From positions 1-56,732 of the forward strand of contig CASDYX010000007.1 in NCBI GenBank assembly GCA_949286215.1: a DNA stretch of 56,732 nucleotides. The letters run 5' to 3'. Below, piece after piece: positions 26,661-33,695 of this stretch. Each line of letters opens with the position of its first letter. Positions within the stretch are counted from its first letter, which is position 1. A program made the position numbers and the translations under genes. Source of the DNA: an uncultured Pseudomonadota bacterium (lineage in GTDB: Bacteria > Pseudomonadota > Alphaproteobacteria > RF32 > CAG-239). The notes under the pieces were generated by a model that was given only the letters and a program-made list of their open reading frames with translations, was not told where the DNA came from and made no database searches.

Positions 26661-26698
26661 AAATCCCCTCTTACCTAATTCTTAGAGGGGATTTTTTT
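26661..26698. terminator. Bidirectional terminator
   Basis: AAATCCCCTCT (26661-26671) and AGAGGGGATTT (26684-26694) pair, followed by a T-run on the plus strand. It separates the MerR-controlled operon from the convergent oxidoreductase gene. Confidence 0.9.
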
Positions 26699-26705
26699 AT
26701 TGCTT

Positions 26706-27890
26706 TTATTCTGCGGCGCAAGCCAATTCATGCATCATCAATTCAGCCGCCGTTTTGCCTGAAGACAAGGCCTCCACAATCGTGGAACCTCCGGTTTTGC
26801 AGTCACCGGCATAGATAATGCGCGGATTATCAATTTTTGGGTCGGCCTTACTTCCGACAGCTTTAATCACTAAATCAAACCCAGGAAGCTCAATAGTGGA
26901 ATTGGGCAAGGCTTGGAGTTTTCCTTCTTCAAAATGGTTCTTATGGACAAAGAGTGAAATCTTACCATCTTTCTTTTCAAATCTCTCAGGGCTGGTCAGC
27001 GCCGTAATGTTTACCTGACGATTAATCAGCTCCAGATATTCGTGTTTGGAAATACGCATATCCGACAAACGACGACGGACAAACATTTCAACATGTTCAG
27101 AGCCATTGGCCGCAGCCGTTAGCGCACAGTCGGCAGCAACATTTCCTCCGCCGATAATTGCAACTTTACCCGTTGTTTTATAAATTTCGGGATTGTGCAA
27201 ATATTTCATATAAGAAATGCTGTTGTCTTCACCGATTATATTTAAGGCCGTGCAATTGGGCTCGCCGGTAGAGACAATCACGCCGTCAAAGCCTTGGGTC
27301 AATAGCTCCTCAGGATTTGCCACTTTAGCATTTAGCTCGAGCTTGATATAGTCGGGATTATAAATAAAAGACCAATCTTTCTCAATCACGGCATGGGGTA
27401 AACGCTCATCGGGAATTAAATTCAGCGCGCCGCCGATTTCTTCCGAAGCCTCATAGACAGTTACCTGATAGCCTTGTTTGCCCAAGGTAGAGGCTGCCGC
27501 CATTCCGGCCGGTCCGGCACCGATAATGGCAATTTTATGCCCGTTGGCGTGCGTGTTTTGATAGTCTTCAGTCGTCTTTCTAAAATTTTCTAATATGGTG
27601 GCTTGAACCTTAGGAATATTAACAGAAAAGTCAATATGGCTCCGCGTGCAAGCCTTCATGCAAAATTTGTCAGGACAAATCAGTCCACATGTTTGCCCCA
27701 TGGGGTTATTACGGGTAATGGTCTTGACAGCCTCGTCATATTCTCCTTTTTTGGCATGAGAAATAAACTCCTGAGGGCTACAGTTAACCGGACAAGCGTT
27801 CATACAAGGTTTGGTTGGGCAATTTAAACACCTCTCCAACTCGGCTTTGAGCTGGATTTTGGTTAAATACAAGTTTTTAGCGGTAGTCAT
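26706..27890 (-). CDS. PreT/GltD-like NAD(P)-binding flavin oxidoreductase
   Basis: The protein has 394 residues. The ATG at 27890 is preferred (GAGAAAA upstream) over a TTG four codons earlier. The N-terminus has the Fe-S signature CLNCPTKPCMNACPVNC, then GQTCGLICPDKFCMKAC. The FAD site is IAIIGAGPAGMAAAS near residue 125 and the NAD(P) site VAIIGGGNVAADCALTAA. The C-terminal FAD segment is IIYAGDC. This is the architecture of PreT, the small subunit of NAD-dependent dihydropyrimidine dehydrogenase, and of the glutamate synthase beta subunit. No preA or gltB lies next to it, so its partner is unknown. Confidence 0.85.
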   Translation of the reverse strand: MTTAKNLYLTKIQLKAELERCLNCPTKPCMNACPVNCSPQEFISHAKKGEYDEAVKTITRNNPMGQTCGLICPDKFCMKACTRSHIDFSVNIPKVQATILENFRKTTEDYQNTHANGHKIAIIGAGPAGMAAASTLGKQGYQVTVYEASEEIGGALNLIPDERLPHAVIEKDWSFIYNPDYIKLELNAKVANPEELLTQGFDGVIVSTGEPNCTALNIIGEDNSISYMKYLHNPEIYKTTGKVAIIGGGNVAADCALTAAANGSEHVEMFVRRRLSDMRISKHEYLELINRQVNITALTSPERFEKKDGKISLFVHKNHFEEGKLQALPNSTIELPGFDLVIKAVGSKADPKIDNPRIIYAGDCKTGGSTIVEALSSGKTAAELMMHELACAAE

Positions 27891-27971
27891 TGCTTTTCTC
27901 AAAATTTAATCTTGGTTTTATTTAGACTTATCCTTTCTTTTGAGTCAAGCGCTTTCTTGGCTTATCTGACG

Positions 27972-28005
27972 GAAAATCCCCGAGTTTTGGTGTCGGGGAT
28001 TTTTC
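27972..28005 (-). terminator. Terminator of the 68-aa gene
   Basis: A 12-bp stem pairs GAAAATCCCCGA (27972-27983) with TCGGGGATTTTTC (27993-28005). It lies directly after the small minus-strand gene and upstream of the PreT-like gene. Confidence 0.8.
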
Positions 28006-28026
28006 TTTAGGAACTAATCTTATTGA

Positions 28027-28233
28027 TTAGCTTTCAGGCATTCCAAAGTACGTCTCATAATTTGCTTTAGAAAGCCGTAACAATTTCCAATAGGCGTCAC
28101 GAGAAATTATTCCTGCTTCACAAAATTCACTATATAGTTCGTCTCCGATTTGTTCTATCAGTTCATCTCGCGTGCCTTGTCTGTGTTCGACAATATATTT
28201 TATTGCCGTTTGTGTTAGAATCACATCTTTCAT
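28027..28233 (-). CDS. Small cytoplasmic protein of unknown function (68 aa)
   Basis: The protein is 68 residues, acidic and helical (TRDELIEQIGDELYSEFCEA). No signal peptide or domain is recognised, and there is no clear Shine-Dalgarno sequence before the ATG. A good terminator follows the stop. The first ~45 residues have winged-helix-like spacing, but this is too weak to call. Confidence 0.5.
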   Translation of the reverse strand: MKDVILTQTAIKYIVEHRQGTRDELIEQIGDELYSEFCEAGIISRDAYWKLLRLSKANYETYFGMPES

Positions 28234-28417
28234 ACAATTATTTTTTAATAATTAGGCTTATGTGACATAAGTAAATTTTCTTAATGAGAATTGCAAGAAT
28301 TATGGTGATTTTAACAACATATCATTTGAGCAATGCGAATCGAAATTTTGTTTGAGATTTTGCTTTGATTGCGACTCGGATAAAAATATGGAGATATTCC
28401 CCCCCCTTTCTCGTCGG
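28234..28417. other. Gene-free stretch before the tRNA-linked repeats
   Basis: This 184-base stretch holds no convincing reading frame. It contains an eight-C run near 28400. It separates the 68-aa gene from the repeat block that follows tRNA-Lys. Confidence 0.5.
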
Positions 28418-28489
28418 CGAATCTTAAATTAGTACACAAAAAACCCTAGCCAGTTGGCTAGGGTTTCTATTGGTGAGCGCGTCGGGATT
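28418..28489 (-). repeat. Direct repeat copy A: truncated tRNA-Lys 3' end plus terminator
   Basis: These 72 bases match 28602-28673 with two mismatches, both in the hairpin centre. On the minus strand it contains the last 19 bases of tRNA-Lys including CCA (28489-28471), then the hairpin AAACCCTAGCCA/TGGCTAGGGTTT with a T-run, then a shared 23-base tail. The rest of the tRNA is missing, so it cannot make a tRNA. Confidence 0.85.
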
Positions 28490-28601
28490 GTCCTCAACAA
28501 CGCTAAAGCGTTGCTCGTTCTTCTGCGCGCGCTCGGGCTAAAGCCCTCACCGGCAGACAATGTCTGCCTCTTGCTTGAATCCGAACCCTCTGTCTCGGGT
28601 T
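28490..28601. other. Hairpin-rich insert between the two repeat copies
   Basis: Three perfect hairpins lie in 71 bases: CAACGCT-AA-AGCGTTG (28498-28513), GGGCT-AA-AGCCC (28535-28546) and GGCAGACA-A-TGTCTGCC (28552-28568). The segment is clearly GC-richer than its surroundings. The far end (28593-28601, continuing into copy B to 28607) repeats the tRNA-Lys T-arm TCTCGGGTTCGAATC in the opposite orientation. No convincing protein is encoded. It looks like a small palindromic mobile or REP-like element that entered at the tRNA 3' end. Confidence 0.6.
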
Positions 28602-28673
28602 CGAATCTTAAATTAGTACACAAAAAACCCTAGCCAACTGGCTAGGGTTTCTATTGGTGAGCGCGTCGGGATT
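28602..28673 (-). repeat. Direct repeat copy B: 3' end of intact tRNA-Lys plus terminator
   Basis: This copy contains the true tRNA 3' end (28655-28673) and its terminator hairpin at 28625-28650. It repeats copy A at an offset of 184 bases. Confidence 0.85.
28620..28650 (-). terminator. Terminator of tRNA-Lys
   Basis: AAACCCTAGCCA (28625-28636) and TGGCTAGGGTTT (28639-28650) make a perfect 12-bp stem. On the minus strand it is followed by TTTTGTG, 4 bases after the tRNA CCA end. Confidence 0.85.
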
Positions 28674-28730
28674 CGAACCCGAGACCCTTTGATTAAAAGT
28701 CAAATGCTCTACCGACTGAGCTACGCACCC
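28655..28730 (-). tRNA. tRNA-Lys (anticodon UUU)
   Basis: The minus strand reads a full 76-base tRNA with acceptor GGGTGCG/CGCGCTC, a D-arm AGCTCAGTCGGTAGAGCA and a T-loop GGTTCGAATCC. The anticodon stem-loop TTTGACTTTTAATCAAA has the UUU anticodon flanked by U and A. CCA is encoded. The acceptor stem includes a G-U type pair, within normal tolerance. A consensus promoter lies ~28 bases upstream and a terminator directly downstream. Confidence 0.97.
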
Positions 28731-28757
28731 AATAATTTGTTATCAACAACGAGGTGA

Positions 28758-28786
28758 TATATAAAAGATAAATGATACTTAGTCAA
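28758..28786 (-). promoter_or_regulatory. Promoter of tRNA-Lys
   Basis: On the minus strand TTGACT (28786-28781), a 17-base spacer and TATATA (28763-28758) lie 28 bases upstream of the tRNA 5' end. Confidence 0.8.
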
Positions 28787-28803
28787 CACAAAAAATCATT
28801 TTT

Positions 28804-28831
28804 TTGCAAAAAATTTATTTTGTAGTATATT
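28804..28831 (+). promoter_or_regulatory. Promoter of the 104-aa gene
   Basis: TTGCAA (28804-28809), a 16-base spacer and TATATT (28826-28831) lie ~65 bases upstream of the ATG at 28896. Confidence 0.5.
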
Positions 28832-28895
28832 TGTTAATAATTATATGCTATCGTGCTTTTAAATTTTGATGGTTCATTTTATAAGGAAACTTATT

Positions 28896-29210
28896 ATGGC
28901 AAACAAGAACAACTCTGAACAAGAAGGCAGATATGATATCTTGCAGAATGCTGCAGGTGAAATTTTGATTATTATCAAATATCATCAAGGAGGTCCTGAA
29001 AACCCACGTTTTGTTTATGACGGCGGTTCAAGTGCCCTTTTATATCGTAGCAGAGAAAGCGCTATTATGCTGGACAATATTAATGAAAAAGCCAGATCTC
29101 CTCTCAAATCAGTTGATGAGTTGCTGATTGTTGAAATTGAAGATGATGATGTCGCCAGAGAATATAAAGTTCCGGTTAGACATATTCAGAGTTTGGATAA
29201 GTTTTTATAA
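28896..29210 (+). CDS. Small acidic protein of unknown function (104 aa)
   Basis: The protein has 104 residues from the ATG at 28896, which has AAGGAAA 6 bases upstream; an in-frame ATG 27 bases earlier lacks a ribosome site. It is soluble, with a beta-rich core (YDILQNAAGEILIIIKYH, then VDELLIVEIEDDDVAREY). No family is recognised. It has its own promoter and a strong terminator. Confidence 0.7.
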   Translation: MANKNNSEQEGRYDILQNAAGEILIIIKYHQGGPENPRFVYDGGSSALLYRSRESAIMLDNINEKARSPLKSVDELLIVEIEDDDVAREYKVPVRHIQSLDKFL

Positions 29211-29225
29211 TTTATCGTCTTTTTA

Positions 29226-29268
29226 ATAAAAAAACTCCCAATTCTTTCGAATCGGGAGTTTTTTTTTG
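29226..29268. terminator. Bidirectional terminator
   Basis: ACTCCC-AATTC pairs with GAATC-GGGAGT around a short loop, flanked by A on the left and nine T on the right. It separates the 104-aa gene from the convergent glycan locus. Confidence 0.88.
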
Positions 29269-29273
29269 ATATA

Positions 29274-30002
29274 TTATGCAGCTTGAGCTACTTTGTTTGA
29301 TAAAATCGACCAGACGTGTTCCGGACCATCCACCTGAACAACAACCGTATTGCTTAATTGGCGCAAGGCTTGGGCTAATTCGTAGTCATTTCCACCCTTA
29401 AAGATCTTATCGCCAAAGAACATGATGGTTTCTTGCGGATAGCTTTGGCGAAGATGCTCGGCAATTTGCCCTTTACCACAGCCTTTTTTAACAATATCGA
29501 TAGAAATCGATCCACCTAACACAAAATCATATTGCGGATAGCGAGAGCTCAAATACTGACTGACTTTTAGTCTCTCCTGATTTTGACTATCCCATTGATT
29601 GTATCTCTCACGCTCCTCGTAAGGGCAATCGCGTCCCAAAATGCTAAAATTTAACATTCCGGTCCGTTTTTCAATATAGTTTGGATAAAAAGTATAAGGA
29701 TATTGGCTATTTTGGCGCAACATTTCCAAATCGGCTAAAAGTTCCGGTTCCGGAGTAAAATCCTTATGATAAAGAAAAGCTCCTTGATGCCAAAGGTCAT
29801 TACCCATAGCGCAATACACGCCGGAAAATTTATCAAGAATCGGCTCTGATACTTGCTCTTTTACCTTAGATATGTCTGAGCCTGTGGCAATAAAGGCTGT
29901 GTTTTCAGCCAACCAAGAAGAAAAACGAGTTGCAAAATCTGCTTCCATCGGTTTGCGTGGCGGGGTTAATGTCCCATCCATATCAAATACATATATCGTC
30001 AT
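29274..30002 (-). CDS. Phosphomannomutase, eukaryotic PMM-type HAD phosphatase fold
   Basis: The protein has 242 residues. The HAD motif I is DMDGTLTP at residues 7-14. RTGMLNFSILGRDCPYEERE and FFGDKIFKGGNDYELA closely match the substrate and motif-IV regions of PMM1/PMM2-type phosphomannomutases (RNGMLNxSPIGR and FFGDKTxPGGNDxEI). The expected reaction is mannose-6-phosphate to mannose-1-phosphate, feeding GDP-mannose. This fits gmd at 36 kb in the same cluster. It is the last gene of the glycan locus; a short hairpin separates it from the UGM-like gene. Confidence 0.85.
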   Translation of the reverse strand: MTIYVFDMDGTLTPPRKPMEADFATRFSSWLAENTAFIATGSDISKVKEQVSEPILDKFSGVYCAMGNDLWHQGAFLYHKDFTPEPELLADLEMLRQNSQYPYTFYPNYIEKRTGMLNFSILGRDCPYEERERYNQWDSQNQERLKVSQYLSSRYPQYDFVLGGSISIDIVKKGCGKGQIAEHLRQSYPQETIMFFGDKIFKGGNDYELAQALRQLSNTVVVQVDGPEHVWSILSNKVAQAA

Positions 30003-30028
30003 CCAATGTTCCTTTTTTTGAAAAATGA

Positions 30029-30063
30029 AGCACTCTCTAGTGTGTTCATATCTAGAGAGTGCT
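30029..30063 (-). terminator. Inverted repeat, weak terminator inside the glycan locus
   Basis: AGCACTCTCTAG (30029-30040) and CTAGAGAGTGCT (30052-30063) form a 12-bp stem. Only a modest T-rich stretch follows on the minus strand, so partial termination between the UGM-like gene and the phosphomannomutase is likely. Confidence 0.5.
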
Positions 30064-30069
30064 ATTTAA

Positions 30070-31302
30070 TTATAAGTTAGCCACAAAATCAATTGCGTGT
30101 TTCATGCATACATCATGATTGTGATGTTGGTGTTCACCCCAACGACCAATACCATACAAATGTTTGGGCTTAAAGTAATCCAAAATTGCCGTGATTGCTT
30201 TGGTGCGGCCGACAAGAGGTATCGGATATGCGGCCGGCGTGGTATAGTTAAACAAATTGCGGCCCTTAAATGTCAACTTATCAGCATCAAAACGATTGGC
30301 ATTGGTTTCCGTAAATACGCCATAGTTCTTGCTGTCTTTGACAAAGTTGCTGATATAGAGCTCACGGTGATGTTGTTGATCCATTTCAGGACGATAGCGC
30401 CAATGATAATTCGTCGGGTTATCGTCTGTTTCAAATAATGAAACAACAACTTTATTATATTTGATTTTATTGATGTGTTCACGAATAGCTTCAGGCTTAC
30501 CCATAGCTTCATACAAATCCGGCCAAGGTGTGGTATTGATGATGTTTTTGGCTTTAAATTCTTCATTAACAATCCAAACTTGCTCACTTTCATCAAAACG
30601 TAATTTGGTTACTTTGGTATTAAATTTAATATTTGGCAACTCATCTTTAGCAATGGCTTCCATGACGCGGCCATAACCACCTGACAAAGGATAATACGGA
30701 CGATTGTGACACGGATATTTTTCGACATCTTGTTGGCGCTCTAAAGAATAGCGCAAAACTTCTTCGACTTCTACCCGAGGAATTTTATAAATCCAATCAA
30801 CATCGAGTTCATCTGGCGTTACGCCCCATAATTTGGTATTATATGGCAATAGGTAATTATCACAAATCATATCACCTAATTTCCATCTAATCCATTCTTC
30901 ATAATTTTTCGGTTCCGGTTTGCCCAGAGCTTCACCATTACGAATTACCGAAATCAAATATTTGATTTGTTTTTCAACCGGCAGCTGCCATAAATTTGAT
31001 TCCAAAGGATAATCAACATCCATTCCTTCAATACTGATTTTAGAGATACGTGGGTCAATTTTATACATTTTCTCTTTTGGGAAAGAAGAAAAGACAAATT
31101 CCTCAACATCCGGATATTTGGTTTGGAAGAAGTGGCCCCCAATATCCATAGCATGCCCGTCGACATAAAATGTGCGGCACAAACCACCAGCTTCTTTTTC
31201 AGCCTCTAAGGCCAAAATATTGGTTATGCCTTTTTGGCGCATTTTTTTGAGCAAGGTTAAGCCTGTAATACCAGCTCCTAAAATCAGATAATCATACGTC
31301 AT
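30070..31302 (-). CDS. FAD-dependent UDP-galactopyranose mutase-like / amine oxidase protein
   Basis: The protein has 410 residues. The FAD-binding motif is LILGAGITGLTLLKKM at residues 6-21, with GGLCRTF and DIGGHFFQT as in UDP-galactopyranose mutase and protoporphyrinogen-oxidase-type flavoproteins. Later blocks are LPYNTKLWGVTPDELDVDWI and YPLSGGYGRVMEAIA, and a C-terminal GRWGEHQHHNHD. The position inside a glycosyltransferase cluster suggests action on a nucleotide sugar or glycan intermediate. True UGM is usually shorter, and the substrate cannot be fixed from the sequence. Confidence 0.8.
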   Translation of the reverse strand: MTYDYLILGAGITGLTLLKKMRQKGITNILALEAEKEAGGLCRTFYVDGHAMDIGGHFFQTKYPDVEEFVFSSFPKEKMYKIDPRISKISIEGMDVDYPLESNLWQLPVEKQIKYLISVIRNGEALGKPEPKNYEEWIRWKLGDMICDNYLLPYNTKLWGVTPDELDVDWIYKIPRVEVEEVLRYSLERQQDVEKYPCHNRPYYPLSGGYGRVMEAIAKDELPNIKFNTKVTKLRFDESEQVWIVNEEFKAKNIINTTPWPDLYEAMGKPEAIREHINKIKYNKVVVSLFETDDNPTNYHWRYRPEMDQQHHRELYISNFVKDSKNYGVFTETNANRFDADKLTFKGRNLFNYTTPAAYPIPLVGRTKAITAILDYFKPKHLYGIGRWGEHQHHNHDVCMKHAIDFVANL

Positions 31303-31312
31303 TGTCGTTTCC

Positions 31313-32425
31313 TTACTTTTTCTTAATTTTCATGATTGGTAAAAAATTAAATAATTTATATGATTTGCTTCCGTTTGCTTTGGTTTTTACTTTGAGCAAA
31401 GGCAAAAAGTTAAATAAATTATAATGTTTTGTGTTATTTTTATTTTTGATTTTGAACAAAGGAAGAAAAGAAAATAGCTTTGCTGTAAGTTGGTTACTCG
31501 TTACTTTCATTTCACGCAACACATCTATAGCTTTCCTCTGATTTTGCTTTTCCAGTATCAAATCAAAAAAATCAAAGCATTTTTTATAATCAAAATTTTT
31601 TAAATCTAGAGATATTAAATAATTTTTTAAGGCATATACAAACAGAGGTGTTGGATTTTGTCTTAATATATTATATTCTTCTTTTTTCACTTCCAAAGGA
31701 TAAAATTTTCTATAAAAATACTCTAATATATTATAAAATTCTTTATTCTCTTTAGAAGAAACTCCGCCTAACCGAAAACATAAAAAATTATAAGGGATGT
31801 ATAAATATTTAAAATCATTTAAAATTAAGTCTATTTCAAATTTAAAATCTGCACTTGGACCGTACTTTTTTATATCCCCAAATGTTACTTTGTTAAAAAT
31901 ACTCTTTTTAAATATTGCACCTTCATGATTGAACGGAATATCCATCCAAAAACAGTGCATATTATCTGCTTTTTGAAATTTAAAATTTTCGTCATAAATG
32001 CTGGGAAGTGATTTAACATCTATCTCCTTATTTTTTTCATCAATGAACAAGGTATTTCCAAAGACATAATCAACTTTCTCTTTTGTTAAATATTTCATTT
32101 GGAGATATATTGCATTTTTATCATATAAATAATCATCACTATGCAATATAATTATATAATCACTATCTGCTTTTTGGATGCCCTTATTCATAGCGTCATA
32201 AGGTCCCCCATCTTTTTCGCTATAATACTTAATATAGCCTTTTTTTTGATATTTATCCAATAGCTCTAGTGTGCCATCTGTTGATTTGCCATCTAGTACT
32301 ATATGTTCTATATTTTTGTAAGTTTGACTTTGAACGGACTGTACCATCTGTTCAAAATATTTAACGCGTCCAGATTTTACCAAATTATAGACGACTGTAA
32401 TTATCGTTACTTTTTCTTCTAACAT
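31313..32425 (-). CDS. GT2 glycosyltransferase with C-terminal FLPLLKIK repeats
   Basis: The protein has 370 residues. Residues 1-~250 are a GT-A family 2 domain (TIITVVYNLV, HIVLDGKSTDGTLELL, YYSEKDGGPYDAMNKGI, ILHSDDYLYD). Residues ~315-370 are three units of about 20 residues: AKLFSFLPLFKIK, then YNLFNFLPLLKVK, then YKLFNFLPIMKIK, with Lys/Asn/Gly linkers. The same repeat ends the next two genes. The repeats are basic and amphipathic, so membrane-surface association is a reasonable guess. AT content is higher than in flanking genes. The sugar donor is unknown. Confidence 0.88.
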   Translation of the reverse strand: MLEEKVTIITVVYNLVKSGRVKYFEQMVQSVQSQTYKNIEHIVLDGKSTDGTLELLDKYQKKGYIKYYSEKDGGPYDAMNKGIQKADSDYIIILHSDDYLYDKNAIYLQMKYLTKEKVDYVFGNTLFIDEKNKEIDVKSLPSIYDENFKFQKADNMHCFWMDIPFNHEGAIFKKSIFNKVTFGDIKKYGPSADFKFEIDLILNDFKYLYIPYNFLCFRLGGVSSKENKEFYNILEYFYRKFYPLEVKKEEYNILRQNPTPLFVYALKNYLISLDLKNFDYKKCFDFFDLILEKQNQRKAIDVLREMKVTSNQLTAKLFSFLPLFKIKNKNNTKHYNLFNFLPLLKVKTKANGSKSYKLFNFLPIMKIKKK

Positions 32426-32437
32426 TAGATTTCTCGA

Positions 32438-33667
32438 CTATTTTATTTTTTTGGTTAATATAGGAAATAGAGACAAGAACTTATATTTTTTACTACCATT
32501 GTTTTTACGCTTTATGGTAAGAATAGGCAAAGTTCCCAATAATTTATAACTTGTAGTTCCCTTTTTATTTGTTTTTATTTTCAGAAAAGGGATTCCCATA
32601 AAGCTATATTTTTGCGTGGTTGGGTTTAGTGCTGATATGTTTTTAGAAGATTGATTTTCTACCACAGCATTCATTCCGTTTGATTGCCCAATAACAACAT
32701 TTTCTCCCATAATATTGGCACAACCATGATCTTTGGGTAAGGTATCTAACATGCTACACCCATAGTTATCTATCCCCGTTTTTAGACCCTTAAATCCATC
32801 TTCTATTCTTTGGGCTATAAAGGCATTTTTTAATCCTTCAATATATGGGGTTTGAGAAGCATAGAACCACCATTCATTAAAGTATTTTACAATTCTTTTT
32901 TCGTCATAAAAAGAATGTTGGGTACGCCATGGTTTATTGGGCGAAAAGTGAATGATAACAGGATGCTGCCATTCTTTAGCAAAATATTCTTCAGATAATT
33001 CGGGATGAATATTTTTTACTACGTTTTCTCTTTCTCCTAGATTATATCTATTGGGAAGTTGCTTATAATTGTTGTTATAATATAGCATATTTAATGCATC
33101 CTGATGGAGGCAATTAAATTGTTTACCATATTTTTTTCCAAGTTCTAAGCATTTCTCTGTTGTGTTATCTTTCCGCCATTTATCGCAATCAATTAACAAC
33201 ATTCCCAAATTGAAATAAATATGTTCTTTGGATGGGAATAATTCAGATAACGAACCAAAAGCTATTTCTGGACATCCGCCAATTGCATAGCTTTCCAAAT
33301 CTTCATTATATAATTTGGCAATATCATCAACAACAAGGGTATCACTTTCAACATGAATAACTTTCTTGACTTTTGGGAATGCTTCGGGAAAGAGCAACAT
33401 AGCCCAAGCGTCTAACATTCCATAATACCAAACGTTTAGTCCTTCAAAACGTTTCATGTCAACTTTTGAGAAAGAAATTGATTTTAAGTTTGCAAACTTA
33501 TCTTTCAAGGTAGAAAGTTGTTTTTGGTCAAAATCTGAAAGGCCACAATCCATAATATAAAAGTCTATATTTCTTTTAGTATTATTGAGGATACTCACCA
33601 TTGTCGTGGCTGTATAACCAACCATATCCCAATTGGTTACCATAAATACAGGTATATTTTCGTTCAT
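32438..33667 (-). CDS. GT8-like glycosyltransferase with C-terminal repeats
   Basis: The protein has 409 residues. Residues 1-~275 resemble GT8 (LgtC-type) galactosyl/glucosyltransferases: MVSILNNTKRNIDFYIMD, KVIHVESDTLVVDDI, YFNLGMLLIDCDKWR and HQDALNMLYY. The usual DxD metal site reads ESD, which is unusual. Residues ~354-409 carry three repeats like those of the neighbouring GT2 proteins (YSFMGIPFLKIK, YKLLGTLPILTIK, YKFLSLFPILTKK). Because GT2 and GT8 differ in sequence family, the shared tail appears to be an add-on module. A ~40-residue Gly/Asn/Ser linker precedes it. Confidence 0.85.
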   Translation of the reverse strand: MNENIPVFMVTNWDMVGYTATTMVSILNNTKRNIDFYIMDCGLSDFDQKQLSTLKDKFANLKSISFSKVDMKRFEGLNVWYYGMLDAWAMLLFPEAFPKVKKVIHVESDTLVVDDIAKLYNEDLESYAIGGCPEIAFGSLSELFPSKEHIYFNLGMLLIDCDKWRKDNTTEKCLELGKKYGKQFNCLHQDALNMLYYNNNYKQLPNRYNLGERENVVKNIHPELSEEYFAKEWQHPVIIHFSPNKPWRTQHSFYDEKRIVKYFNEWWFYASQTPYIEGLKNAFIAQRIEDGFKGLKTGIDNYGCSMLDTLPKDHGCANIMGENVVIGQSNGMNAVVENQSSKNISALNPTTQKYSFMGIPFLKIKTNKKGTTSYKLLGTLPILTIKRKNNGSKKYKFLSLFPILTKKIK

Positions 33668-33695
33668 TATTCTTCCCCGTTGTTACCTTTGCGTT

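Noticed and set aside
28471..28489. Second tRNA-Lys gene at copy A
   Set aside because: Only the last 19 bases of the tRNA are present; acceptor 5' side, D-arm and anticodon arm are missing.
28429..28623. 64-aa minus-strand frame in the tRNA-linked repeats
   Set aside because: It is built from tRNA fragments, terminators and hairpins, with no ribosome site; the DNA-level explanation is sufficient.
28418..28673. Possible CRISPR array because of repeated units and hairpins
   Set aside because: Only two copies, 72 bases long, made of a tRNA end and a terminator; no spacer pattern and no cas genes.
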